Shown here: positions 1 through 9,696 of the stretch, in pieces | How the letters are laid out: each line of letters begins with the position of its first letter | Numbering within the stretch: position 1 is the stretch's first letter | From: Arenibacter troitsensis | GTDB lineage: Bacteria; Bacteroidota; Bacteroidia; Flavobacteriales; Flavobacteriaceae | Reading direction: 5' to 3' | Length of the DNA stretch: 64,000 bases | NCBI RefSeq assembly: GCF_900177645.1 | Contig: NZ_FXAO01000006.1 | Coordinates: 124,001 to 188,000, forward strand | The notes under the pieces: generated by a model | Seen by the model: the letters and a program-made list of their open reading frames with translations, nothing else | Databases searched by the model: none | What the model was told of the DNA's origin: nothing | Position numbers and translations under genes: made by a program

Positions 1-447
1 ATTGTATCCTGTAGTGTCCTGTGTATATTGGTTATGAAAACAAAATTTATATCTCGTCAAAAAGGCCATAAAGGTTGTCTTGGAGAGCTTCATACCTTGG
101 CCGGTACAAAAGCAACTATAACTGTTCATCATACAGTAAAATGGAATCAAGATTCCGAAAAATTGAACAAAACAATCAGAACCATATGAAAGGTTGATGC
201 TGAATGTCCACATGTAAATTGGACACAGGCAGACCTATATTTTGTTAATGTTAGTGCTATTCATCTAACCAAGGGCAATCTAGTCATGGCCCTTTCCACT
301 CCAAAAACTAGTGATGGAAAAAAATTGGATACCGGTCAAACACAACTGCAATCTGAAGGTGCAGAATGTTTTATAAAAGACATCCACTTTAGTCCTAATT
401 TAAAAATTCCAGATTGGATTAAAAAAGAGGCGGAGTTCAAATTGTAA
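1..447 (+). pseudogene. Decayed coding remnant, unrecognised family
   Basis: Frame +1 reads as protein-like sequence from the window edge to TAA at 445-447, but it is broken by an in-frame TGA at 187-189. The part after the stop is about 85 codons with coding-like composition and ends in a charged tail (IPDWIKKEAEFKL). I cannot assign it to a family. The 5' end may lie outside the window. Next to the decayed sulfatase that follows, it is probably one of several dying genes of an old polysaccharide-degradation locus. A sequencing error at 187 is the alternative explanation. Confidence 0.45.
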
Positions 448-487
448 TCAGAACTCCGATTTACCATAAACCAAATAGGTACATAAG

Positions 488-1164
488 ATGAATTTATTTA
501 ATAAAAATGCTTGGCCTTTAGTAATTTATTACTTACTAGGAATACTGCTGGATGGTTGCCTAACTGGACCCAAGAATAGTGAAAAGGAAATTGCAATATT
601 AACCGCGATCGAATTACCTGAGCGAGTCACCATTTTGTAGTTGGTTAGGTAATGGATACCAACCATTTAGGATATTGCGTTGGCGCGATGAAGGCAACTT
701 GTATAGCATTAATCACTTTAATTTAGGATAAACAAAGACACTGAAAAATTGAATGATTATAATTTCGATCCGCGTGTGATATATAATTTGGCCTGTGCCC
801 CATCTTAAGGTGACAAATTGTAAGAATTGCAAGCCTAATTGGACCGTTGGATTACAGAAATTGCAGATCAACCAAACCTTCCGGAAAGAGAATTGATTGC
901 CCAGTTATGAAATGGGGCTGAAACCCAGCCAATAACAACAGAACCCGACATTACATCCGCCAACAATAAAATTACATCCGGCTGTACCACTGAAGGGCTT
1001 CAATAGGGTGTAAACTAATTGAAAAGGTCGGCGCTGATCCAAAAGTATGGTCTGTTTATCAAAAACCTTTTGAAATTCCAACGGGAAGTGTGGTGTATTC
1101 ACGGGCTTATAGGATAGGATTTGTGCCTAGCTGGATTGTTAAGATGACAATTGATGTTTTCTAG
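488..1164 (+). pseudogene. Degraded sulfatase (C-terminal region recognisable)
   Basis: ATG at 488 opens a 50-codon piece with a hydrophobic, lipoprotein-like leader (LLGILLDGC) that stops at 638. From about 756 a different frame resumes as a typical S1 sulfatase C-terminus: RVIYNLA, LDRWITEIAD, PERELIAQL, then the region normally reading GxxQP and TEGAS, here QPITTEP and CTTEG. After a frame change it continues as KVWSVYQKPFEIP and AYRIGFVPS, ending at TAG 1162. Several stops and at least one frameshift separate these blocks, and the N-terminal catalytic domain with the Cys/Ser formylglycine motif is missing. No function is expected. Confidence 0.6.
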
Positions 1165-1678
1165 TGAAGTATCAAACTCTTCTCATTAAAAATTGAAAAA
1201 ATATTATGCAATAGTATTTGCATGAACCCTAAGAAAATTAAAATCCAATCCTCGTTTAGAAATGGAGACGGGCAATGGCAACCATCCAATCATATTGTTT
1301 CCTTTTAACTTTATAATGTTGGTTTGGCCCAATATTGATTACAAGGCTTTAAACTAGGCTCAAGGCTGAAAAGAATCGATAAGCTCTACTCAGGATTATA
1401 ACATTTTGAATTAGTGCAATGTCCTTGCTTAACCCATTTATTTACAATATGGCCTTTACCACGTAATACCTTTATACTGCTGCCAAAAATTCATTAATTT
1501 TAATACAATTGGGTTTATTGTGCATCAGTAGATTAATAACAGTTCCATATTAAGTCCCAAATTATTGCAAACCATAGTGAAAAGCCATATTTTACCATTG
1601 CAAAAGCATCAGTTGATGATTCGTAACATGAAGCTGCATGTAGAATATATTTTTATCGTTTGGACCTAAATTTTGAGG
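1165..1678. other. Intergenic, no intact gene seen
   Basis: About 510 bases with no convincing reading frame on either strand. It probably holds the HTCS promoter and further decayed sequence. I found no hairpin or palindrome I would defend. Confidence 0.4.
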
Positions 1679-4600
1679 ATGTTTTATAACAATCTACATC
1701 GATTGATCTTAATTTTTGTGATAATGTCCACTTGCTCATGGGCTCAGACCGTCAATTTCCATTTTAAACATTTATCGGCTGTAGACGGACTCTCCAATAG
1801 TTCCGTTATAGCTATGGAACAAGACAAGTTGGGACAAATGTGGATAGGCACCCGAAATGGCCTGAACAAATATAATGGCACTCGATTTGATGTTTTCAAA
1901 AATGAACCTAGCGACTCTACCACTTTAAGCAATAGCGATATATTGTCTATCAAGGGAGATAGTGATGGATATATTTGGGTGGGCACATATAACGGACTCA
2001 ATAGATATGATCCGGTAAAAAATATATTTAAGCGCTACTATCAAACTAAATCTCCCAATTCCCTTTGCAACAACGTAGTCATCTGTATTAAAGAAATGGA
2101 TAATGGCGAAGTTTGGTTAGGAACTGCCAATGGAATTTCTGTATACGATAAGGCAAAGGAAGCTTTTAGGAACATTCCCTATGTGGAAGGTAACATATCG
2201 AGTCTTCCTTACAAGAATGTTCAACGTATTTTTGTGGATAGTAATAAGGATGTTTGGATTGGCACCTCTGGGGGATTGGCCAAATTAATTGGCAGAAATG
2301 GAGATCGGTTTGAGTTTGAACAATTTAAATGGGAAAATGACTCTCAAGATTTATTTATCCAAGATATTATTGAAACTACGCCAAACACCTTGGGATTAGC
2401 CACCAAATACAATGGATATATACTATTTGATACGGAACAAAAAAAATTCAAAATACCAAAGTACTCTGGAATACCCAATTCTACTGATGTCAGGGTACTA
2501 CAACGTTCCAATGATGGCTCCATTTGGTTGGGCACAACCAATGGCATAAAAATTATTGACCCCGAAGGAAAGGTATGGGACGTTAAAAACAATCGCAATC
2601 AAACGGCAGGTTTGAGCCAAAATTTCATCAAATCCATTTTTAAGGATAAGAATGGTTCCATATGGGTAGGCACGTACAGTGGTGGCGTCAATATTTGGGA
2701 CAAATCCAACGAAAACTTTGTCAACTTTACCAATAGCGAGATTAATAACAATGTGGTAACTGCTATTGTATCGGATGAAAATTCAAACCTATATTTTGGA
2801 ACTGAAGGAGGCGACGTTACCATTCTAAATCCTAAAAAAAATACCATTGACATTCTAAACGTTACCAATACCAATGAATTTAGACCTAATAACATACAGA
2901 CAATGTTACTTTCCGGTAAATCCATGCTGTGGGTGGGAGTGCTGAATTATGGGGTTTATGTGTATGATATTCGCACAAAGAAAATACAGAACAACACAAT
3001 AACAGATGAACTATTAGAGTATGTACAAAACACTGGGGTGTATGCAATTAAGGAAGGCAATGATGGCATATATTGGCTAGGTACTTTTGGCAAGGGTCTG
3101 GTAAGATATGACCTAAAAAATAGGTCGTTCCGTGTGTTCGGCAAAACTTTGGGGGAAGAGCCAAAACTATCCACCAATATTATTAAGACCATACTAATTG
3201 ATAAGTCTGGCAGTATTTGGGCAGGTGGACTTGGCGGACTCAATTTTATTCGTTTTAACGATGAAGGTTCCTACGACGTATCCTATTATTTTGTTGATGA
3301 GTTTTCAGGAGATGATATAAAGACCATATTCGAGGATAGTAATCATCAAATTTGGGTAGGTACTAAGACTATAGGCCTTCAAAAATTTAATGGCTCCACT
3401 TTTGAAAGGGTTACCCTGGACCAACAAAACCCAATTTCTACCATTTATACTATTATAGAAGATATTCAAGGCTATTTATGGTTAAGTTGTGATAGAGGAA
3501 TAGTAAAGTACGATACCAAAAATAAAACTGCTGTAATCTATGACCAAAGGGATATATTGAGCACCAACGACTTTAGTCCAAACTCAGGTTTACGATCGGC
3601 GGGTTCCCGTATGTATTTTGGGGGAGCTGAAGGTGTTACTTCTTTTGACCCTGAGAAATTGGTAAGGAACACGTATTCCCCTAAGGTCATCCTATCCGAT
3701 TTACAAATAAGGAATCAATCCGTACCAATTCAAGGTAACGAAGAGATTCTAGCCAAATCAATTACTTATTCCGAAGAAATAACCTTGAGTTATGACAACG
3801 CCAACTTTTCCATTAATTATGCCATACCAAATTTCATTAACCCTAACAATAACCAGTATGCCTACCGCCTTATAGGGCTCGATGATTCTTGGATCTATAC
3901 CAATAAAACAGAAGCATTTTTTACCCTTCAAAAACCTGGTGATTATATGTTTGAAGTAAAAGGCGCCAATAATGATGGGGTATGGAACGAAGCTCCAACA
4001 ACATTGAATATAACTGTAAAACCAGCCCCTTGGAAAAGCAATTGGGCTTATACCATATACGGTCTCCTGCTTGTATCGGCATTATATGGCCTATACACTA
4101 TAATGAAGTCCAAAGCAAAATTGAAACAGGATCTACGATGGGAACAATTGGAAAACGAGCGTAAAGAAGAAACCAATAAGGCAAAATTGCAATTTTTCAC
4201 CAATATCTCCCATGATTTTAGAACTCCCCTAACCTTGATTTCAGGCCCCTTGCAACAAATTCTGGCGGATTACAAAGGAAGCAGCATTATGTATAAAAAA
4301 TTGTTGGTGATAGAAAGCAGTGCCAATCATTTGCTACAACTCATAAATAGACTGATGGATTTCAGAAAATTGGAAGATCACCAATCCAAATTACGGGCAG
4401 CAGAAGGTAATATTGTGAAATTTTTACAAGAAATATATTTGTCTTTTAGCGAATTTGCTCAAGACCAAGGCTATACATATACCCTGGATTGTTCACATGA
4501 ACAGATATTGGTATATTATGACCGACCTAAGTTGGAACAGGTATTTTATAATTTGATTTCCAATGCATTTAAATTCTCCCCCCCAGGTGCAAAAATAGCA

Positions 4601-5767
4601 ATAGAGGTAAAAAAAGACACAAATAATATTTACATTACAATTAAGGATACCGGAATTGGAATTAAAGAGGAATATAGAAATAAGGTTTTTGACCGTTTCT
4701 TTGATATCCCTTCAGATGACAATATTAAAAATGATTATAACAAAGGCACAGGCATTGGGCTTTCTATAGTTAAGAATATTATTGAACTACATAAGGGTTC
4801 AATAGTTGTAAAAAGCAATGAACCTCATGGCTCTATATTTGAGCTTACACTACCTGTGGGAAGGGAACATCTTTTGGAGGACGAAATTATATCCGATTTT
4901 AAATTTAGTGACGATATTGTCCAATACACCTCACAGTTATCCCCTAAAGAATTGGTTTTACAAGATTCTTTGGACAATATAATAGTAGACAAAGACTTGC
5001 CGGTCATACTGGTGGTTGAAGACAATGAACAACTTAGATCCTTCTTCAAAAACCTTTTAATAAAAGACTATAAAGTTCTGGAGGCGGAAAATGGCAAGGA
5101 GGGTTTAATTAAAGCCCAAAAACATATACCTGATTTAATAATTAGCGATGTTATAATGCCTGAAATGGTTGGTACCGAGCTTTGTGCCCAAATAAAACAA
5201 AACATAAGCACAAGTCATATTCCTGTCATCCTCCTCACTGCCAGGACTTCCTTAATATATAAGTTCGAAGGTTTGGAGAGTGGAGCTGACGATTACATAA
5301 GCAAGCCATTTAATATTGCGGAATTTAAGCTTAGGGTTAAAAACCTATTGGAGTCTACCCAAAGGCTCAAGGATAAGTTTTCTAGTGAAACTGGATTATT
5401 ACCCAATGAATTAACGGTTTCTACATTGGACGAAAATTTGCTCAAAAAAGCAATGGATATCGTAGAGGAAAATATTGCAAACATAGAGTTTGACATTCCC
5501 TCATTTTGTAGGGAATTGGGAGTAAGTCGAACAATTTTATTTTCCAAAATCAAGGCGTGGACGAACTTCACTCCCAATGAGTTCATCAATGAAATACGAT
5601 TAAAAAGAGCGGCCCTTTATTTGGAAAAATACGAAATGAACATTTCTGAGGTGAGCTATAAAGTTGGTTTTAGGGATCCCAAATACTTCAGTAAATGTTT
5701 CCAGAAAAAATATGGGGAGACACCTTCAAAATACGGTAAAAAATTCTCAAGAAATTATACGGAATAA
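1679..5767 (+). CDS. Hybrid two-component system sensor/regulator (HTCS)
   Basis: One-protein sensor and transcription factor typical of Bacteroidota glycan loci. The domains in order are: signal peptide (1-24, ending SWAQ); a periplasmic two-bladed-propeller sensor built of Reg_prop repeats (about 35-690; recurring W-I/V-G-T motifs); a Y_Y_Y domain (about 700-775); a membrane helix (about 790-810); HisKA with phospho-acceptor H845 in NISHDFRTPL; HATPase_c (GTGIGLSIVKNII); a receiver with phospho-Asp1157 in ISDVIMP; and a C-terminal AraC HTH (about 1265-1358). The length, 1362 aa, is normal. An in-frame TTG lies at 1673; I prefer ATG 1679. There is no intact SusC/D or glycosidase beside it, only sulfatase debris upstream and a dead mobile element downstream, so it may control genes left of the window or distant ones. 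Confidence 0.93.
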   Translation: MFYNNLHRLILIFVIMSTCSWAQTVNFHFKHLSAVDGLSNSSVIAMEQDKLGQMWIGTRNGLNKYNGTRFDVFKNEPSDSTTLSNSDILSIKGDSDGYIWVGTYNGLNRYDPVKNIFKRYYQTKSPNSLCNNVVICIKEMDNGEVWLGTANGISVYDKAKEAFRNIPYVEGNISSLPYKNVQRIFVDSNKDVWIGTSGGLAKLIGRNGDRFEFEQFKWENDSQDLFIQDIIETTPNTLGLATKYNGYILFDTEQKKFKIPKYSGIPNSTDVRVLQRSNDGSIWLGTTNGIKIIDPEGKVWDVKNNRNQTAGLSQNFIKSIFKDKNGSIWVGTYSGGVNIWDKSNENFVNFTNSEINNNVVTAIVSDENSNLYFGTEGGDVTILNPKKNTIDILNVTNTNEFRPNNIQTMLLSGKSMLWVGVLNYGVYVYDIRTKKIQNNTITDELLEYVQNTGVYAIKEGNDGIYWLGTFGKGLVRYDLKNRSFRVFGKTLGEEPKLSTNIIKTILIDKSGSIWAGGLGGLNFIRFNDEGSYDVSYYFVDEFSGDDIKTIFEDSNHQIWVGTKTIGLQKFNGSTFERVTLDQQNPISTIYTIIEDIQGYLWLSCDRGIVKYDTKNKTAVIYDQRDILSTNDFSPNSGLRSAGSRMYFGGAEGVTSFDPEKLVRNTYSPKVILSDLQIRNQSVPIQGNEEILAKSITYSEEITLSYDNANFSINYAIPNFINPNNNQYAYRLIGLDDSWIYTNKTEAFFTLQKPGDYMFEVKGANNDGVWNEAPTTLNITVKPAPWKSNWAYTIYGLLLVSALYGLYTIMKSKAKLKQDLRWEQLENERKEETNKAKLQFFTNISHDFRTPLTLISGPLQQILADYKGSSIMYKKLLVIESSANHLLQLINRLMDFRKLEDHQSKLRAAEGNIVKFLQEIYLSFSEFAQDQGYTYTLDCSHEQILVYYDRPKLEQVFYNLISNAFKFSPPGAKIAIEVKKDTNNIYITIKDTGIGIKEEYRNKVFDRFFDIPSDDNIKNDYNKGTGIGLSIVKNIIELHKGSIVVKSNEPHGSIFELTLPVGREHLLEDEIISDFKFSDDIVQYTSQLSPKELVLQDSLDNIIVDKDLPVILVVEDNEQLRSFFKNLLIKDYKVLEAENGKEGLIKAQKHIPDLIISDVIMPEMVGTELCAQIKQNISTSHIPVILLTARTSLIYKFEGLESGADDYISKPFNIAEFKLRVKNLLESTQRLKDKFSSETGLLPNELTVSTLDENLLKKAMDIVEENIANIEFDIPSFCRELGVSRTILFSKIKAWTNFTPNEFINEIRLKRAALYLEKYEMNISEVSYKVGFRDPKYFSKCFQKKYGETPSKYGKKFSRNYTE

Positions 5768-5884
5768 TTACGATTAGTTTTTAAAATCACTGAGTTGGAC
5801 CGATCTAGAAGAATCCAAATAGTATGGCAATAAAACAAAATACTTCAAGTCCCAAATACTTACCCTTAAACTTTGCGCCTGGAT

Positions 5885-5940
5885 CCTGTCCGATTTTTGT
5901 AGTGTTCGGGAAGATAATCGTTTAGCAAAAATCGGACAGG
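5885..5940. repeat. Perfect 15-bp inverted repeat, 26-nt spacer
   Basis: CCTGTCCGATTTTTG (5885-5899) is exactly repeated in reverse complement as CAAAAATCGGACAGG (5926-5940). It sits just after the HTCS and just before the mobilization gene, at the edge of the mobile remnant. It could be an element end, a transfer or recombination site, or a transcription terminator without a U-run. Its role is unknown. Confidence 0.75.
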
Positions 5941-6011
5941 GCGCACTTGCTTAAGTAAATTTGGAACGGCATTTTTTTGATCCATGGCAATAACCGAGCG
6001 TTGGCAAGGAT

Positions 6012-6048
6012 AAAGGCATGGGGCGTTTTTTCTAGGCCCCATGCTTTT
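6012..6048 (-). terminator. Hairpin terminator downstream of the mobilization gene
   Basis: AAAGGCATGGGGC (6012-6024) pairs with GCCCCATGCTTTT (6036-6048), giving 13 pairs with one G-U and an 11-nt loop. It lies 93 bases beyond the stop of the minus-strand BfmA-like gene. The plus strand ends in TTTT, so it may work in both directions. Confidence 0.55.
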
Positions 6049-6140
6049 ATGAGCGGTCCTGAGGAGGTTGTAAAATCCAGAGGTTTTTCAACTTCCACAA
6101 GGATTGGATTTGTTTTACGGAATCATCCAATAGGGCAATT

Positions 6141-6701
6141 CTATTGCAATTCTTTTTCTATTTTTATTTTAAGCTTTTCGAACTCTTCAGGGCTCATGTC
6201 CAATTGTAACCTGGGCTTCCCAAATCTGCTCTTCACCAATTGTACCTTGTTCAAAAGGGTAATAAATTCTGCCCTGTTCTGCCTTAGGTCGCGTTTTAGA
6301 TTGGTATATTCTCTTTCCATAACAAGCGCCTCCTCCACCTTTTTAAAAAACCTGTCCCTTTCTGGATCGTCTTGACGACCCTCCATCAACAAGGGAGCTT
6401 GTTTCCGTTTCTTTTGGGGGGAGTGTTCAAATAAAAGTTCTATCATGGCCTTTGTCGGAAGTACTCCATTCTTTTCCATATTCTTCATCATGGCCGCCAT
6501 CGCATCAAACCTTTTCTTTATCAGGTTAGTTATGGTCCTCCCATTGGGACCAAGGGATTCCTTTGGTGAAATCTCGTTATAGAAAAAGAAATCCAACATC
6601 GTTTGCAGTGCCTCCGTATGGGTCTTGAAAAACCGTCTCGAGAACGTCTGGAACTGCTTTGCTGTATCTTTCTTAAAACGAATACCTATAAATGGTTTCA
6701 T
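6141..6701 (-). CDS. BfmA/BtgA family mobilization protein
   Basis: A 186-residue basic protein resembling the BfmA/BtgA accessory mobilization proteins of Bacteroides mobilizable elements, which bind oriT and help the relaxase. What is visible is an N-terminal RHH-like start (MKPFIGIRFKKDTAKQFQTF), a central helical stretch with NGRTITNLIKKRFD, and a long charged C-terminal coiled region (about 115-186). The normal partner, a relaxase gene, is not intact nearby; only scrambled sequence lies upstream. Plus-strand open frames across the gene (5977-6375 and 6625-7116) read as low-complexity shadows. The family call rests on remembered similarity and overall character, not on an invariant motif. 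Confidence 0.7.
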   Translation of the reverse strand: MKPFIGIRFKKDTAKQFQTFSRRFFKTHTEALQTMLDFFFYNEISPKESLGPNGRTITNLIKKRFDAMAAMMKNMEKNGVLPTKAMIELLFEHSPQKKRKQAPLLMEGRQDDPERDRFFKKVEEALVMEREYTNLKRDLRQNRAEFITLLNKVQLVKSRFGKPRLQLDMSPEEFEKLKIKIEKELQ

Positions 6702-7525
6702 AATTTTCTGTTTTGTCGCAAATTCTCCCCTAAAAATGGGCGTTTACATGCCGTTTGTCTCAAATTTTTCCAGATCTAGAAGTAAAATAATTTTCAATTC
6801 ATTGAAAATCAATAACTTATATATTGTAACGTGGCCTTGGCCCGTTACCCTCTTGCTATTCCTTTGCTCCGTTTCACTTCGCAGCGGAAGACCTTCTTTA
6901 AAACTTCAAAAAAGCTTCTCTCTAGTTATAATTTTTTTAATGCCCTTTCTAATCGGTCCGTTCGTTCCAAAAGGTCATTTTTTTTCTTTCACCAGCTATT
7001 TTCTTCGACTCGGGCCGTTCAACTTTAACCGGTCGAACATCCTTACGGACCTATCCGAGATCTGTGTCCCGTATCGGTCTCCTATCTGGGAAAAGCTCAA
7101 ATTGGTCTTGATATGAGTTTTTATCCCAAGGTTTTCAAAGTTCCGCTTGTATTTGAACAGGGTCTAAAAACCAGCAACCCTTTTTTAAGCGAAATGTTCT
7201 ACACTTTTTGAAATTCGGCACATTGGTTCCGATACCTTCAAAAATGCCCTAAGAAACTCTTATTCGTTGCGCCACTCGAAATCAAGATCGGCATAGACAA
7301 CCTATTCTTTGCCGACTTAAAAAATCTTTTTTTAAAAGCTCTGGAGCGCGTAGCGGTTTTGGCCCTGTTTGCTTTTTTAAAAACTCATCTGACCATCCCT
7401 TTTCCATATCACCCATTCCAATATTGAATTTCAATTTTCGTTCTCTCTGTTTAGAGCTAAATTGTTTTTTTATCTTTTTTTATTACTTGTTTATTATGTT
7501 AGACACTTATGTCCATGCCGCCCTG
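6702..7525. other. Intergenic with decayed minus-strand coding fragments
   Basis: No intact gene. On the minus strand, around 7135 down to 6990, one frame reads protein-like for some 45 codons (including IKTNLSFSQIGDRYGTQISD and RMFDRLKLNGPSRRK) and then meets stops. This is probably debris of a mobilization or replication gene, and an oriT could lie here. The family is not recognised. Confidence 0.35.
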
Positions 7526-7864
7526 TCAAAAGTGTCCAGACTCCCATGAAAGTATTGTCTGGTCAGGGTCGCCAGTGTCATATTCAAAATACAACATGCT
7601 TCTCAGGTAGCGCTTTCTTCCATTAAAGGAGGTTTCCTCTATCCAGCCCAAGGACTTTAACTGGGAAATGTACCTGGTGACCTGTCGTTCGGAAATATTT
7701 AGAAAGGAAGCGATGTACTTATTGGACATGTAGCATTCCAAACCGTTTTCGGTAAAGCTGTGTATCTCCAGGAACAGGATCTTTGCGTACCAGTTCACCT
7801 CCGTGTTCAGATAGATCGATCTTGGTATCCAGATCCCCTGAAAATTTCTCTCTGTCGTTTTCAT
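7526..7864 (-). CDS. Helix-turn-helix protein of the mobile remnant
   Basis: A 112-residue protein with a winged-helix replication-initiator/helix-turn-helix_36-like pattern: WIPRSIYLN at the start, then a helix-turn-helix around residues 45-80 (NKYIASFLNISERQVTRYISQLKSLGWI) followed by a wing rich in basic and aromatic residues. Small proteins of this type accompany mobilization genes in Bacteroidota elements and are thought to act in replication or regulation. It is probably co-transcribed with the excisionase-like gene 10 bases upstream. The C-terminus is acidic and short, so truncation of a longer protein is possible. Confidence 0.65.
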   Translation of the reverse strand: MKTTERNFQGIWIPRSIYLNTEVNWYAKILFLEIHSFTENGLECYMSNKYIASFLNISERQVTRYISQLKSLGWIEETSFNGRKRYLRSMLYFEYDTGDPDQTILSWESGHF

Positions 7865-7874
7865 ACCCGAACAA

Positions 7875-8165
7875 TTATCTCCTGTTCTTGACTAGGGACT
7901 CATTGAAACGGTGTTCCAAGGTCTCGTCCGATAGATCGGGTTCCCCCAACAACCAGGTATCGATGGTATCCTTGTCAAAAAATTTTTGGCGGATATGGGG
8001 ATTGTTCCCCATGGGGATGAGCTTTAGCTGGGTCAGCTTGTAGATCTTGCTTTTGGAGAGTCCGGTGTATGCGGCCAGATCATCTACGTTCATTACTTTC
8101 TTGGTATGGGATAGCAGTCCCTTGATGTCGGATAGCAGCCCCACTACGTCTTCGTTTTCTTCCAT
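7875..8165 (-). CDS. Excisionase-like helix-turn-helix protein
   Basis: A 96-residue protein with a MerR/excisionase-type winged helix (HTH_17 family): VMNVDDLAAYTGLSKSKIYKL, a short turn, then a basic wing containing PHIRQKFFDKDTIDTWL. Such proteins in Bacteroidota elements act as excisionases or small regulators of mobilization. It is transcribed with the HTH gene just downstream, and the decayed integrase lies about 250 bases away on the opposite strand, which supports an element-borne role. The N-terminal 25 residues are acidic and helical. Confidence 0.75.
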   Translation of the reverse strand: MEENEDVVGLLSDIKGLLSHTKKVMNVDDLAAYTGLSKSKIYKLTQLKLIPMGNNPHIRQKFFDKDTIDTWLLGEPDLSDETLEHRFNESLVKNRR

Positions 8166-8399
8166 GATATTTGCTTTAAGATTTTCTTCAAATTAGAGAA
8201 GCAAGTAACGTGCAGAGAAGATCTGGAAAATTTTAACTTATTAAAACGATAGTTTTTGAGGGATTGGCAAGGATTCTTAAAAATCGTTCATAATTACGCA
8301 ACACGCAATTTTCATTTAATGGTATTTAATCGCGGAAACTAAATTGAATTTCGCCAGTTTATCAAGAAATTGGAATAAGAGTAGTAAAGCCCTCTTTGT

Positions 8400-8867
8400 C
8401 ATTCCAAAAACTATGCCCTAATCATGTTCTATGGCAGAGGAATGAACTTTATCGATCTGGTCAAGCTTAAAGCGAAACATTAGAGGGCGAGCAACTTAAC
8501 TGCTGATTCCTTTACTCACAGGATTAGCAAAAGTTTGGGCAGCATTCTAAAGTTTTATATTATCGGGAAATGACCCCATGACTATCTGTTACCTACAAAC
8601 TATGATGACAGTACCAAACATTTTCTACTGTTCAAATCACAAAGAAAATAAACTAACGTCTTTAAATCAATACAAAAGATACTGATATAGAGTGTTAATT
8701 TTACAGCCTATTCATAATTCTGAGTCACCATCGAAAAATAAAGGGATAAACCAATAGTGGCTATCAGCGTATGATTGGGCAATAACTCCCTAAGGATTAC
8801 CGATATTTACTTAAAAATCTTTACTAACCATGTTTTGGATGAGGCCAATGTGCTTGTTGTTTCTTAG
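8400..8867 (+). pseudogene. Decayed tyrosine recombinase (integrase)
   Basis: Starting near 8400, the plus strand reads NYALIMFYGRGMNFIDLVKLK, the conserved beginning of the catalytic domain of Bacteroidota phage-integrase-family recombinases. An in-frame TAG follows at 8481. More family-like pieces come after it (FTHRISKSLGSILKFY, YLLPT). In another frame near the end, KPIVAIS, LGNNSLRITDIYLKIF and LDEANVLVVS match the usual xPIxxIS, LGHxSxxTTxIYL and LDxAN blocks. Multiple stops and a frameshift make it dead. The N-terminal SAM-like domain is lost or unreadable. Confidence 0.65.
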
Positions 8868-8886
8868 CTATTGATAACCTCAAGCT

Positions 8887-9687
8887 CTAGCCAATCCACT
8901 GGTCAAAAAAACTTAAAGTTTGTTCCAAATGCTTCTGCCAATACGGCCATTGGTGACCACCTTCGAATTCTTCGTAGATGTGGTTAATATTCAATGCGGA
9001 CATTTCCTGGTGTAAAGTTCTATTGGCTTCCAGGAGATTATCCTTGGTTCCACAATCGAACCTAATTGCCGGTAAGTTTTTTTTGTTCTTTTGAAGAACA
9101 TCAATAACGTTGATATTCTTATTTTGAATAGTATATTTCTCCAACGGTTCTTCAACAAAATTTTTCATCTGCTCAAGCTTGGTAATGGCACTGTGGGCCG
9201 AAATAGCCTTAAATTTACGGGGGTATTGCCCCCCAAGCATCAATGCACCATATCCGCCCATAGACAATCCCCCAATGCATAATGGGGAGTTTTTGGTTGC
9301 TCCGGCTATAGTTTCAATTATGGCCTCTGGAACATCGGAGACGATCCATTGCGCAAAGTCTTTATCCTTATGGGATAAGTAGCCAGAACCGTCGCCCCAA
9401 AGGCCGTCTGAAGGCATGGCAATAATGGCCGGACGTATTTCGCCCATATCCATTAATCTTTTTGCCGTAATATGCGCCCCACCTTTCATGGCCCAGGCCC
9501 AAGAACTTCCGTAAACTCCGTGCAGAAGAATATATATGGGAAGATCGGTTAATTTTTCCTCAACCTCCGGTATAAACAGGCAAATGTCCCCCCTACCCTT
9601 CAAGCTTTTGGTTTTGATGGTCAGAAACCTTAGTCCAGCATTTTCAAACGCTTCGTCCGAAAGTTCAACGGTTCTAAAATTGCTCAT
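8887..9687 (-). CDS. Esterase D/S-formylglutathione hydrolase-like alpha/beta hydrolase
   Basis: A 266-residue cytoplasmic hydrolase of the esterase D (PF00756) family. The catalytic triad is visible: Ser142 in GLSMGG, Asp211 or Asp216 in DCGTKD, and His245 in GGHQWPYW; the oxyanion region is LLHGVYGS. It is the last gene of the P450 operon, 9 bases after the alcohol dehydrogenase. Family members hydrolyse S-formyl thiols to formate, and in algal demethylation loci of Zobellia and Formosa an equivalent hydrolase is linked to removal of P450-released formaldehyde. The thiol cofactor used here is unknown. An acyl-sugar esterase is the alternative. Confidence 0.85.
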   Translation of the reverse strand: MSNFRTVELSDEAFENAGLRFLTIKTKSLKGRGDICLFIPEVEEKLTDLPIYILLHGVYGSSWAWAMKGGAHITAKRLMDMGEIRPAIIAMPSDGLWGDGSGYLSHKDKDFAQWIVSDVPEAIIETIAGATKNSPLCIGGLSMGGYGALMLGGQYPRKFKAISAHSAITKLEQMKNFVEEPLEKYTIQNKNINVIDVLQKNKKNLPAIRFDCGTKDNLLEANRTLHQEMSALNINHIYEEFEGGHQWPYWQKHLEQTLSFFDQWIG

Positions 9688-9696
9688 GCCCTAAAT

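Larger units (their letters stand above)
5885..8867. mobile_element. Remnant of a Bacteroidota mobilizable/integrative element
   Basis: Between the HTCS and the P450 operon lie a BfmA/BtgA-like mobilization gene, two small DNA-binding genes (one excisionase-like), a decayed tyrosine recombinase, a perfect 15-bp inverted repeat and a strong hairpin. This combination is typical of small mobilizable elements. No intact relaxase or integrase is present, so the element looks immobile. I set the ends at the inverted repeat and at the recombinase remnant; true attachment sites were not found. Confidence 0.5.

Noticed and set aside
5977-6375. Plus-strand open frame of 132 codons
   Set aside because: It overlaps the BfmA-like gene in antisense, has no recognisable motif and reads as low-complexity Phe/Ser/Leu sequence typical of a shadow.
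6625-7116. Plus-strand open frame of 163 codons
   Set aside because: Antisense to the start of the mobilization gene and to a decayed coding fragment; composition is shadow-like and there is no start context.
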